Source: Verrucomicrobiota bacterium (GTDB lineage Bacteria > Verrucomicrobiota > Verrucomicrobiia > Limisphaerales > J093). From it: a DNA stretch of 64,000 bases. The notes below the pieces were generated by a model. That model saw only the letters and a program-made list of their open reading frames with translations. It searched no databases and was not told where the DNA came from. This document shows, piece after piece, positions 26,196 to 34,773 of this stretch. Position 1 is the first letter of the stretch. Each line of letters opens with the position of its first letter. The DNA lies in NCBI GenBank assembly GCA_016716505.1, contig JADJWF010000003.1, forward strand, positions 434,001 through 498,000, given 5' to 3'. Position numbers and translations under genes: made by a program.

Positions 26196-26233
26196 AAAAC
26201 AACAAACCGCCGGCAGGCGTCCGCCCCCGGCGG
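26196..26233 (-). terminator. Rho-independent terminator of the secreted-protein operon
   Basis: Stem CCGCCGG (26207-26213) with CCGGCGG (26227-26233); the loop itself can pair GGCG with CGCC. In the minus direction the hairpin is followed by TTTGTTGTTTT (26206-26196). It begins 28 bases past the stop of the protease gene. Confidence 0.75.
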
Positions 26234-26261
26234 CCAAATGGAAACCGCGCTGGCGGGCCGC

Positions 26262-29200
26262 TTACTCCACGGTGCGGGCCCGGAAGTACTTGGTGGAGGA
26301 GTCCTGCTGAATCGGCAGGCGAATCTGCCCCTGGCGCGCCTCGTTGGTGGAGAAGGACTGCCAACGCAGGAGATCGGTCGAACTCTGCAGGACGTAGATC
26401 TGGTTGGTTTGCCCGGTAAGCACGAGCTCCAGAATGCCCGAGGGCAGCACGTTCATTCGCAGTTGAGCCGCGCTCACCAGCGGATCCACCGGCACCTCGA
26501 TCGGCAGGTCTATCGCGTCCACGAAGGCCGCGTCCAAGCCAGCGCGGTTCCGTGCATCCTTGCGGTACACCCACTGCAGCGTATGCGGTCCGGGGGTCAG
26601 GTTAAACTCGAAGGCAGTCCATGAGGTTTCCCCGGACCAGCGCTTCAACGGTTTGGCGTTCGGCAACTGCGGATCCACCCAGAACTCCAGCCAATCCCAA
26701 CCCTCCTCCGAACTGACGCGATGGTAGAACCGGCCCGTGCCCCCCCGGAAATTGGCGGTGAGAATCATCGAACTCGACTGGGCATCCCCGATCGCACCCG
26801 AACGCGCGGACTTCGTGCCGCTGTAGGCGTCGGCGTCGGTTACGATCCAGGGACGATCACCCGCGAAAGTCCAATCCAACCCGGAGAAGCCGCCGGACTC
26901 GAAATCCTCGGCGAACACCTTCGGTTTGAAGACTGCCGTGACCACGGTGTCGCGAGTCACCTGCAAGACCAGCGGATTCGCCGGCGATGACACGTCGCCT
27001 TCCCAGCTAATGAAGTCGTAAAGCGGGGCCGGTGTCGCTCGGAGGGTTTGCGTGGACCCGCTCGCCAGGGACAAAGTGCCCGAAGGCGAAGTAACACCCC
27101 CTGGCATCGCGGACACAGTCAGCGACACCAAATTGGTCCGTACAAAAGACCAGTTCAATACGGTGCGGCCGGAAGCGGCGCCGAAACCATCCACCGCGAT
27201 GCGGTACACTTGGTTGGACCGGACACCAGTAACCACACGGCTGTACCGCGAGTTGGCGGTCACATCGTCATTGCTGGCCACATGGGTGAGGTCATAGACC
27301 AGATCGCCCGTGTACACTGCCAGCAGGGTGTCGTACGTAGAACCCCGGGTGTCCACAGTCAGCAGGCCGTGATCCGGCGCCAGCCATGACCACCAAACGG
27401 ATCGGCCACCCTCGTTGCCGGCATGGAAGGGCTCACCCACCTCCTTGGTCGCGGCGTTATTGGTCGTCTGCATCGAGCCCGATTCAGTCTTGAGGAAGTA
27501 CGGACTGGATGGATCCAATACCGAGCCGAAAACGTCATTTGGCGAGAGAATCGGCTGGTAGAACACAATGATCTCCGACCTCGGGCCACGGTTTTCCGCA
27601 TAGTCCTCGGCAAAGGCGGCGATGCGGTTCTGCCCTACAACCAGATTCGCCGTTGCGGTCCAGTTGGTTGTACCGGTTGCCGAAACTCCCAAGCCGCCAT
27701 TCACGCTAACCAGGACTTCCTTCACACCCGACTGATTGGGGGTCGGGTCGAAGGCGGTGCCGGTCAGGTCCAAGCGGTTGGCGGAGACCACCAAGCCGCT
27801 TCCCGGACTGGTAATATTCACGAGAGGTGCAGCGTCATCCGGCCGTCCGCCGGGCTGGATGCGCAGTCGGATGCTGCCCACTTGATTCGTAGTGTACCCG
27901 GCCACTGCAATGCGGTAGGTCGCACCCCGCCGGGCCTCAAAACTGACGTTAACGCGGCGCTTCACCCCGGCCGCCGCAGAGGCGACGTGCGTCAAGCGAT
28001 CCACCCGATCGCCCGTGTAAACGCCGACGATCGTGTCGAAGTCACTGCCCGCCGTGTCCACAATCGCCGTCGAGTCCACCGCCGGAGACCAGTTGTACCA
28101 GAGGGAGGCCGAGGCGGTTGGAATGCCGCCATGCATCGGCTCGCCGGCCTGCAGGGTGGCATAAGTGTTGGTGGCGACAATGAGCGTGGGACCAAAGGCC
28201 CCTTCCGCTGGAACTTTGTCCGCCTGCGCGAACGCATCGTTCGGCGGGCGATCCACGATGAAGTACCGCACCAAGTTGGTGCTCCGCATGACCGTGTTGC
28301 TGACCGGGAAATGGTTCGTAGAAATCGTCCAAACTTGGAAGGTGACCGTATTCGAGTACCAGGAGTTGGTGTAAGGCGCCAAGTTGATCACCGTACTGTA
28401 GATGTTGTCGTTGGTCACCGCATCGGGGGCCACGCCGTCGTTGCGGAACACCAGCGGGATGTTGGTGTCACCGGCATTGGTGTTGGCGATGATCTCTCCG
28501 GTCACCAGCGCGTTGGTGATCGGAAACAAATCACTCAGCTTCACAAACACCGGCAGGTTGGTCGTCATCAGCACCACCGCGTTCGTCCGCGGCGTGAAGA
28601 CCAGTTCCGGAATCCCGTCTGGCTTGGCCCGCAGCGCCCGCAGGGCGTTCACCCGCCCGCCAGTCGTGGTCCGTTCGCGGAGATCCTCCACGGGAACCGC
28701 CGTGCTCAGAATTCGCTCGCGAACCTCCTGCACCGAAGCGTTGGGTGACTCGGCCAAGATCAGCGCTGCCACGCCTGCAACGTGCGGCGCGGCCATGCTC
28801 GTGCCCTCAATCGTTTCGTAATCGGTGTCCGACCTGTACCAAGCAGAAAAGATTTCCATGCCTGGCGCCCCGATGTGAACGGTCCGCCGGCCGAAATTGG
28901 AAAACCAAGCCAGCTTGTCCTTGCGGTCAAGGGCCGCCACTGAAATGACATTCTCGACGTCGTAATTTGACGGGTAATGGGGAATCAGGTCGTTGTTCTC
29001 CGTATCATTGCCGGCGGCGGCCACGAACAGCACCCCATTGGTACTGGCACCGATGATGGAGTCCAGCAGGGCCTGACTGAAAGTCCCGCCGCCCCAACTT
29101 GCGTTGATGACTCTGGCCCGGTTCGCTACTGAGTAGTCAATCGCCTCAACCTGATCGCTGGTGAACCCGGACCCGCCCGCTCCAAAACACTTCGCTGCCA

Positions 29201-30002
29201 GCAATTGCACCCGCCAAGCCACACCCACATGCGGAAACCCGTCGTTGGCCCCAGCCCCGATCGTGCCCGCGACGTGCGTCCCGTGACCATTGTCATCCCA
29301 CGGGTCACCCGATCCCGCCACCGCATTGACTCCGTACACGTCGTCAACGTAACCGTTCCCGTCGTCATCAACGCCGTTGCCCGGGATCTCGCGTGGATTT
29401 CGCCACAACTGGTTGACGAACTCGTTATGCGTGTAGCGGATTCCCGTGTCAGTGACCGCTACGATAACGTTCGTTGAGCCCACTGTGATGTCCCAAGCGT
29501 TTGTGAAGCTGCCATCCGGGTCGGAAATTACGTCAGCCCCAACGATCCCCCCGTTCTGGCCCACGTTTTTCAAGCCCCAAAGGGTGCCGTCCAAGAATCG
29601 GCCGTCATTGGGCTCCGTTACCGCAATCTTCGTCTGGTAGTCCGGTTCAACATACAGGAACATCCCGGAATTGCGCAGCATCTCGATGCGTCCGGCCAAG
29701 CGCTCTACCTGGGCTTGCGGGCTGCCCGACGCGGACTGGACGGTCACACTGGGACGGTAGTCGAGGACCACCGCCCCGGGGGTCAGGGCGAATCGCCGCT
29801 GAATGACGAATCCCTGCGAGCGCAGCGTCGCCACCGTTGCCAGGCTCACTGCTTGCTCCGGTTGGGCAAATCGAGCCAGCACCCGCGTCGGATGCACCTG
29901 ATAGCGGCCAAGGGTGACCGGTTCGGCGGGTTGCGCCCAAGCGGACCCTGCCACCACCGAGGCGGTCAACCACGCCAACCTCGAAGAACAAAACTTCAGC
30001 AT
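26262..30002 (-). CDS. Secreted subtilisin-like serine protease (S8), very large
   Basis: 1246 residues with signal peptide MLKFCSSRLAWLTASVVAGSAWA. An inhibitor-like N-terminal segment precedes the S8 domain with the full triad: Asp in 'VAVTDTGIRYTHNEF', His in 'GHGTHVAGTIGAG' and Ser in 'GTSMAAPHVAGVAAL'; the oxyanion Asn is in 'VAAAGNDTENND'. After about residue 480 come several beta domains, including two related copies ('TLQAGEPMHGG...SLWYNWSPA...FDTIVGVYTGD' and 'EVGEPFHAGN...SVWWSWLAPD...YDTLLAVYTGD'), an Ig-like region, a 'FEGDVSSPAN'-type repeat and the tail 'IYVLQSSTDLLRWQSF...YFRARTVE'. It is the last gene of a four-gene minus-strand run and probably acts at the cell surface or outside. 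Confidence 0.92.
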   Translation of the reverse strand: MLKFCSSRLAWLTASVVAGSAWAQPAEPVTLGRYQVHPTRVLARFAQPEQAVSLATVATLRSQGFVIQRRFALTPGAVVLDYRPSVTVQSASGSPQAQVERLAGRIEMLRNSGMFLYVEPDYQTKIAVTEPNDGRFLDGTLWGLKNVGQNGGIVGADVISDPDGSFTNAWDITVGSTNVIVAVTDTGIRYTHNEFVNQLWRNPREIPGNGVDDDGNGYVDDVYGVNAVAGSGDPWDDNGHGTHVAGTIGAGANDGFPHVGVAWRVQLLAAKCFGAGGSGFTSDQVEAIDYSVANRARVINASWGGGTFSQALLDSIIGASTNGVLFVAAAGNDTENNDLIPHYPSNYDVENVISVAALDRKDKLAWFSNFGRRTVHIGAPGMEIFSAWYRSDTDYETIEGTSMAAPHVAGVAALILAESPNASVQEVRERILSTAVPVEDLRERTTTGGRVNALRALRAKPDGIPELVFTPRTNAVVLMTTNLPVFVKLSDLFPITNALVTGEIIANTNAGDTNIPLVFRNDGVAPDAVTNDNIYSTVINLAPYTNSWYSNTVTFQVWTISTNHFPVSNTVMRSTNLVRYFIVDRPPNDAFAQADKVPAEGAFGPTLIVATNTYATLQAGEPMHGGIPTASASLWYNWSPAVDSTAIVDTAGSDFDTIVGVYTGDRVDRLTHVASAAAGVKRRVNVSFEARRGATYRIAVAGYTTNQVGSIRLRIQPGGRPDDAAPLVNITSPGSGLVVSANRLDLTGTAFDPTPNQSGVKEVLVSVNGGLGVSATGTTNWTATANLVVGQNRIAAFAEDYAENRGPRSEIIVFYQPILSPNDVFGSVLDPSSPYFLKTESGSMQTTNNAATKEVGEPFHAGNEGGRSVWWSWLAPDHGLLTVDTRGSTYDTLLAVYTGDLVYDLTHVASNDDVTANSRYSRVVTGVRSNQVYRIAVDGFGAASGRTVLNWSFVRTNLVSLTVSAMPGGVTSPSGTLSLASGSTQTLRATPAPLYDFISWEGDVSSPANPLVLQVTRDTVVTAVFKPKVFAEDFESGGFSGLDWTFAGDRPWIVTDADAYSGTKSARSGAIGDAQSSSMILTANFRGGTGRFYHRVSSEEGWDWLEFWVDPQLPNAKPLKRWSGETSWTAFEFNLTPGPHTLQWVYRKDARNRAGLDAAFVDAIDLPIEVPVDPLVSAAQLRMNVLPSGILELVLTGQTNQIYVLQSSTDLLRWQSFSTNEARQGQIRLPIQQDSSTKYFRARTVE

Positions 30003-30075
30003 ACTCAAAACTTTCCCCAGCCGGGGACCGCCCGGCTGACTTTGCGCCACTGCCGCTTGCGGAACCCGAAGCCCA

Positions 30076-33000
30076 TTACGGCAGGTAGCTCACCCGATAG
30101 TAGCGCGCCCGGCCGTCCCCGGGGACGGGGTCCTCGACCGTCAGCGTCTGAATGGTGTCCGAGCTATTGGTGACCTGCCGAAGTTCCTGCCAATTTCGCG
30201 GGTTGAGGCTGGTGGCAAAATCCACCCGATAGGTAGTCCGGGCCGCCGCCCGCCAAGACAAGAGGAACGCCGGCGGATTGCCCGGGCGGATTGAGACATT
30301 GACGAGACGCGGCCCTTGGAACGGAGTCGTGTCGAAACGGTTCGCGATACCGTCGGCGTCCGAGTCAATCGTCGCGCTCTCGCGCAGGGCGCGCGGTACC
30401 GTGATCGTCGTTTGCCGCGGTGGCATGGTGTTGACGTCGGTGATCACCAACACATCCACCGAACTGTTCGGTCCGGCGAAGTCCAACACCTGCTGAACCC
30501 GACCGCCGTAGCGCGCGTTCAGGGTCTCAGCCGGCACATTTGCCACGGAATAGTAAATGGTGAAGTTGGGATCCACCACCAGCGAGCCTTCGAAATCCGC
30601 CTGCGCCGTGGCCGAAAACTCCAACGAGTCCACATAGATGGCGTTCTTCGCGCCCACGCCACGAAACACGATCTGGCCATTCAGCGCCGGCGACAGCAGG
30701 AGTCTGCCAACGGCCGCGTTGTCCTCGAAGCCTGCCGCCCTGGCACCCCGGTCTTCCGCCGCCCAGACGCAATCCACCGCCGCGCCCTGCGTGGTGCGCA
30801 CCTCGACCCGCGTGCCGAGCAGAGATCCTTTCGCCGGCTTGGTGGTCAGGGCGATACCCTGAGTTGAGGTAAAGAGTACGTTGGCATCCCCACCGCCGTC
30901 CGAGAACGAGTTGGTCACGGCCAATTCGATGCGACCGCCCGCTTGGTTGGTGAAATTGCGGATCCGCACTTCGTTCGCCCGCAGGGTTAGGTCATAGAAG
31001 GAATCCACCACGCCGTCCTGCATCTTCACCACGCCGGCATCCATCCGAATCGTGCCGGCCCGGCGAACCGCGACCCAACGGCCATCCGGAAGCTCCACGA
31101 GGCGCGCCGTGGCGATGTACCCGCCCGCCTCAAACTCGTCGGTCACGAAATGAAGCGCGGTGGCGACGTTGGTGCCGTGACTCACGATCCGTTTGTACGG
31201 GACCGGCGAATCCGCTCCAAAGTAGCCCAAACTGGGCACGGAAATGATGCCCTGATTGGTGAGATAGCGAAGGTTCGGAAAGTGAAACGTCTTCCAGTCG
31301 GTGATCCGATTCTGAGGATTGTCCGGGTCTCCCAGCAAGAACTGCGACGAAGGGAGGATGGTTAGCGATTCCGCATCCACCCGAAGGCCCTCAATGACCC
31401 GCAAAACGTCACCAATCACGACGTTCGTACTCCGGGTCTCCAAACCGTTCACGAACGTCGGCCAGCGCGCGCGAAGCCCGGTGGCGTCCACCATCATCAC
31501 GTGCAACCCCACCTCGATCACGTTGGTGTTCGTGCCCACGATCGGGACATTCGTAACCACCGGAGCCGGCGGATCCCCCTCCATGTTGGTCGAGATGGAA
31601 ACACCGTTCGTGATCACCTCGATCAACATCTGATTCGTCCATACGGCGCTCCAAGCGTACACGTTACCGGACAGTCTCTGCACATTCGGCAGCGTCAGGC
31701 TCTGCAGATTGAGGGTCCGGTTCGGAGCCCCAAGCGTGTAGTAAATGCTGCTGACATCAATCGAGGCGTTCGAACTGGTGAGGAAGTTCTCGGCCCGGAT
31801 GGTCACGTGGCCCTCGCCGCGGATCCGCGTCCGTTCCATGTTGAGCGTCCCCGCATTGATTTCCACACGTCCCTGAAGATTGGTGATCGGCGTTTGCGGA
31901 GTCGGGGGAACGGTCGGGACGAAGTTGGTCACGAACGCGCCGAGCGCGGCGTATTGGTTCGAGACAGCATTATAGGCGTACCCCAGCGGCGTGATGATGT
32001 TCGTGAGGATTTCCATTGCTGGAACCGGAGGCTCTCCCGACGAGGTAAAGTTCGTCACGACGTTGGTGTAGGTTTCGCCGCGAGTCCGATAGATCAGTTG
32101 GTCGAGATTTGTGCGAAACCAGGCGTTGGTCGGGCCGCCAAACGCATACTCTAACGGAGTTTGCCGGGTGAATTCGTAATGGCCGGACCGAAATGGAACG
32201 CCGGTTCCGCTGGCCACATTCGACATCAGCACGTAGTTCGTGTCGGACGCCAGCCGATCCACGAGGTACAGCCCGTAAAACTCGTTCAGTTGAGCCGTGT
32301 TGTTGGTCAGGTAGGTTGCCATCTGCAGCGCGACGGCGTTGAAATAGTTCGATTCAATGACACTGGGATACAAGGCTACGCTCGGCGTGATGTTCGTGTC
32401 CTCCAAACCCACCAGCGCCACCTGAATGATCCAGTTCGTCTCCGTGACCTGGTTCGTGTACACGAACGAATACGGGTCCGCCAACCGGAACCGCTGCGTG
32501 AGACACCGACCAGGCAGATTGTTGGTGACGCAGTGCGCGGGCGCGTTACCGGTAACGGTGTCCCGGTACACCGTCACCAGATTGGAACTCTGGAAGCGGG
32601 GCAGTTGCTCCATCATGCCCCAATACATGTCCTCTATGCCGTAATCGTTGGCGTAGATGTACTCAGGGGTGACCGGGTCGTAGATCTGAAAACCAGTCAA
32701 GCCCGCCGTGGGGTCAATGGACAGAACGCTGCGGGTCAGGTCCACCGTCTGGCCCGTTACTTCAATCAATCCGCTAGGGTCGGACGACAGCGTTCCCCGG
32801 TTGATAATGTTGGTGGCATGAATGCGCAGGGTGGCCGGGTATCCGGTGAACGGGTCCTGCTGTACTGCAATCGTGGCGCCGCTCTTGTTGTCGAACGATG
32901 CTGCAGGTCGGCGCCGGCCAGAATCATCGGTGAAGTCAAACCGGAACCCGGGCGCGGCCAGCATGTATCCCCGATTCGTGTAGAACCGGGTGTTCATCGT

Positions 33001-33180
33001 TTCGTACACCAAGCCCGGCACGACCACAAACTGCCCGTAGTTGGCAAACGCCACCGCGTCCACCTGCGGCACGTTGGTGATCGCTCCGAAGTTCTCATAC
33101 AACGGAATCGTGCCGGGACCCGCTTTGACGCCAAAGGAAAAGCCCAACGTAGCCGTCGCGAACAGGACTCGAATCTTCAT
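30076..33180 (-). CDS. Very large secreted protein of unknown function (probable beta-helix/beta-rich)
   Basis: 1034 residues, start set by signal peptide MKIRVLFATATLGFSFGVKAG. The rest is Asn/Thr/Val-rich, with many short beta segments such as 'RVEINAGTLNMERTRIRGEG', 'HVTIRAENFLTSSNASIDVS' and 'VVKMQDGVVDSFYDLTLRAN', suggestive of a solenoid or beta-helix surface protein. Near the C-terminus there is a calcium-type 'DSDADGIANRFD' motif and a final 'TYRVDFATSLNPRNWQELRQV...ARYYRVSYLP' module that also ends neighbouring proteins. No catalytic motif is recognised. Only two Cys pairs are apparent. 73 bases separate it from the protease gene and 50 from the gene before it. Confidence 0.7.
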   Translation of the reverse strand: MKIRVLFATATLGFSFGVKAGPGTIPLYENFGAITNVPQVDAVAFANYGQFVVVPGLVYETMNTRFYTNRGYMLAAPGFRFDFTDDSGRRRPAASFDNKSGATIAVQQDPFTGYPATLRIHATNIINRGTLSSDPSGLIEVTGQTVDLTRSVLSIDPTAGLTGFQIYDPVTPEYIYANDYGIEDMYWGMMEQLPRFQSSNLVTVYRDTVTGNAPAHCVTNNLPGRCLTQRFRLADPYSFVYTNQVTETNWIIQVALVGLEDTNITPSVALYPSVIESNYFNAVALQMATYLTNNTAQLNEFYGLYLVDRLASDTNYVLMSNVASGTGVPFRSGHYEFTRQTPLEYAFGGPTNAWFRTNLDQLIYRTRGETYTNVVTNFTSSGEPPVPAMEILTNIITPLGYAYNAVSNQYAALGAFVTNFVPTVPPTPQTPITNLQGRVEINAGTLNMERTRIRGEGHVTIRAENFLTSSNASIDVSSIYYTLGAPNRTLNLQSLTLPNVQRLSGNVYAWSAVWTNQMLIEVITNGVSISTNMEGDPPAPVVTNVPIVGTNTNVIEVGLHVMMVDATGLRARWPTFVNGLETRSTNVVIGDVLRVIEGLRVDAESLTILPSSQFLLGDPDNPQNRITDWKTFHFPNLRYLTNQGIISVPSLGYFGADSPVPYKRIVSHGTNVATALHFVTDEFEAGGYIATARLVELPDGRWVAVRRAGTIRMDAGVVKMQDGVVDSFYDLTLRANEVRIRNFTNQAGGRIELAVTNSFSDGGGDANVLFTSTQGIALTTKPAKGSLLGTRVEVRTTQGAAVDCVWAAEDRGARAAGFEDNAAVGRLLLSPALNGQIVFRGVGAKNAIYVDSLEFSATAQADFEGSLVVDPNFTIYYSVANVPAETLNARYGGRVQQVLDFAGPNSSVDVLVITDVNTMPPRQTTITVPRALRESATIDSDADGIANRFDTTPFQGPRLVNVSIRPGNPPAFLLSWRAAARTTYRVDFATSLNPRNWQELRQVTNSSDTIQTLTVEDPVPGDGRARYYRVSYLP

Positions 33181-33230
33181 GATATTACGATCACCCGTGG
33201 TCAAGGGAGGGCAAGTTTCAGCATGGTTCT

Positions 33231-34766
33231 TCACGGGCCCGTTCCTCCACCAAGGCCACCACCGACGGTGCCACCAGTGCCTCCGGTTTGATTCGTTCCC
33301 GAGGTCGTCTGGTAATTGGGCGGGGCCAGCCAGGGATTTACCCCGGACTGCCGGCCGGTCATAATGGCGTTCTCCAGCGCCCGAATGCTGGCTCCGACCG
33401 GGTAGAGAGCGGGGAGATTGGTAGTCCCATCATACGAGCCCCACCACGGAAGACTCGTATGGTTGGCCTCTCCGCCACCCGGCAAAAGGTAGCTGCGGCC
33501 GAGTTTACTGACCGCGTACCGGGTCGGAGGGGACAACACGCCCGGTCCGGCTAGCGTTTCGGTTCCGTTGATCGCATCTTGATTGGAAAAGGCAACCGTC
33601 CGAAGGGTCAAGATTGGGACCCCTGTATTGGGATTTACCCCGAGATCCGCAGCGGAAAACACGATATCAGGCACCGCGAGAGCTCGCTGGAGCTGCTGAC
33701 TGCGCCGGACTCCGTTCGTCACGTAATAGTCAGTCCAATAGTTCGTCAGTGGCACCCAGCTTCCCGTAAGCGAGTCGTAGTTCACCCGAACGAACGTCAC
33801 CTTGTCCACTCCTCCCCGCAACGCCACGTTCACGACCGCATTGGTCGGAATCGTATTGGTCGTCGCCGCATTGGTCCCAAACGGAGGCGGTAGCCACGGG
33901 TTAGGCGTCCCCTGCCCGACGATGCCATTGCCGGAGCCGTACAAGGCTGCCACCGCGTTGGTGACTATTGGCTCCGTATTAAAGTTGTTGGGCCGCATGA
34001 GATACCGCAACCCCGCCACATCGTCCCGGGTCAGACCGGTATAAAACATTCCAGGGGAAAACGTCGGGATGAGACCGTTTGCAAAAATGGTGCCAGCATT
34101 GACACCACCAAGCGCCGCCACCGAACTGACATTGGGCACCGTTGGGTCCACCTCGTACTCAACGGCTTCCCAAACTTCGGGGTTGGTATATGTCTGAAGA
34201 ATCTGATAGGTGTATAATGATCCGTTGACGTAGGATGAGGGCTCAAAGGTGATCGGGTCGAAGTTGCGCTGAATCACCGTAAAGATTGGCCCCGCATCGG
34301 GAGGAATGTAGTTCCGGAGAGTCCACACGTACCGTTCCGGCGCCGCCAGCCCCATCTGTTCAAGCAGACCACTCAGAATGTCTGTCTTGAGGTCATAGAG
34401 ATTCAGGGCACTGGCCAGATAATTGAACCTCCGGGTGTCCAAGGGAAACTCGTTCAAGTCAGCGCTCATCTGCGAGAACGGCGGAAGGTCGTTCAAAATC
34501 TGTATGGCCTTCTCCACCTCCGCGACGCCCCGAGTCCCGAAGTAGTTCATGAACGACTCATCGAACCCGAACGTCAGCATCGGCAGGTTGAGGCGATACT
34601 CCTCGCCCAAGTTCATGGGCGCACCGAGGTCCGTGGCGTCGATCATGTAGCCAATTAGAGGCACCTGCCAGGTATCGGGCGGACCCAAGAGGGAGAACGC
34701 CGAGGTCCGCGGAGCTACAGACACAAGCAGAACGCCCAGCAGGACTGAAGAGAATTGGCGCAACAT
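33231..34766 (-). CDS. Secreted protein of unknown function with Gly-rich tail
   Basis: 511 residues beginning at the ATG at 34766, which gives a signal peptide (LRQFSSVLLGVLLVSVAPRTSA). A region 'LTRDDVAGLRYLM' (about 260) is like the C-terminal end of matrixin domains, but no HExxH zinc motif is visible, so it is not called a metalloprotease. The last 30 residues are Gly/Thr-rich (GTNQTGGTGGTVGGGLGG). The gene starts only seven bases after the stop of the beta-propeller gene, so co-transcription is nearly certain. No function is assigned. Confidence 0.7.
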   Translation of the reverse strand: MLRQFSSVLLGVLLVSVAPRTSAFSLLGPPDTWQVPLIGYMIDATDLGAPMNLGEEYRLNLPMLTFGFDESFMNYFGTRGVAEVEKAIQILNDLPPFSQMSADLNEFPLDTRRFNYLASALNLYDLKTDILSGLLEQMGLAAPERYVWTLRNYIPPDAGPIFTVIQRNFDPITFEPSSYVNGSLYTYQILQTYTNPEVWEAVEYEVDPTVPNVSSVAALGGVNAGTIFANGLIPTFSPGMFYTGLTRDDVAGLRYLMRPNNFNTEPIVTNAVAALYGSGNGIVGQGTPNPWLPPPFGTNAATTNTIPTNAVVNVALRGGVDKVTFVRVNYDSLTGSWVPLTNYWTDYYVTNGVRRSQQLQRALAVPDIVFSAADLGVNPNTGVPILTLRTVAFSNQDAINGTETLAGPGVLSPPTRYAVSKLGRSYLLPGGGEANHTSLPWWGSYDGTTNLPALYPVGASIRALENAIMTGRQSGVNPWLAPPNYQTTSGTNQTGGTGGTVGGGLGGGTGP

Positions 34767-34773
34767 ATCGAGC

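Noticed and set aside
33231..34766. Calling this gene a matrixin metalloprotease
   Set aside because: The zinc-binding HExxH motif is missing.
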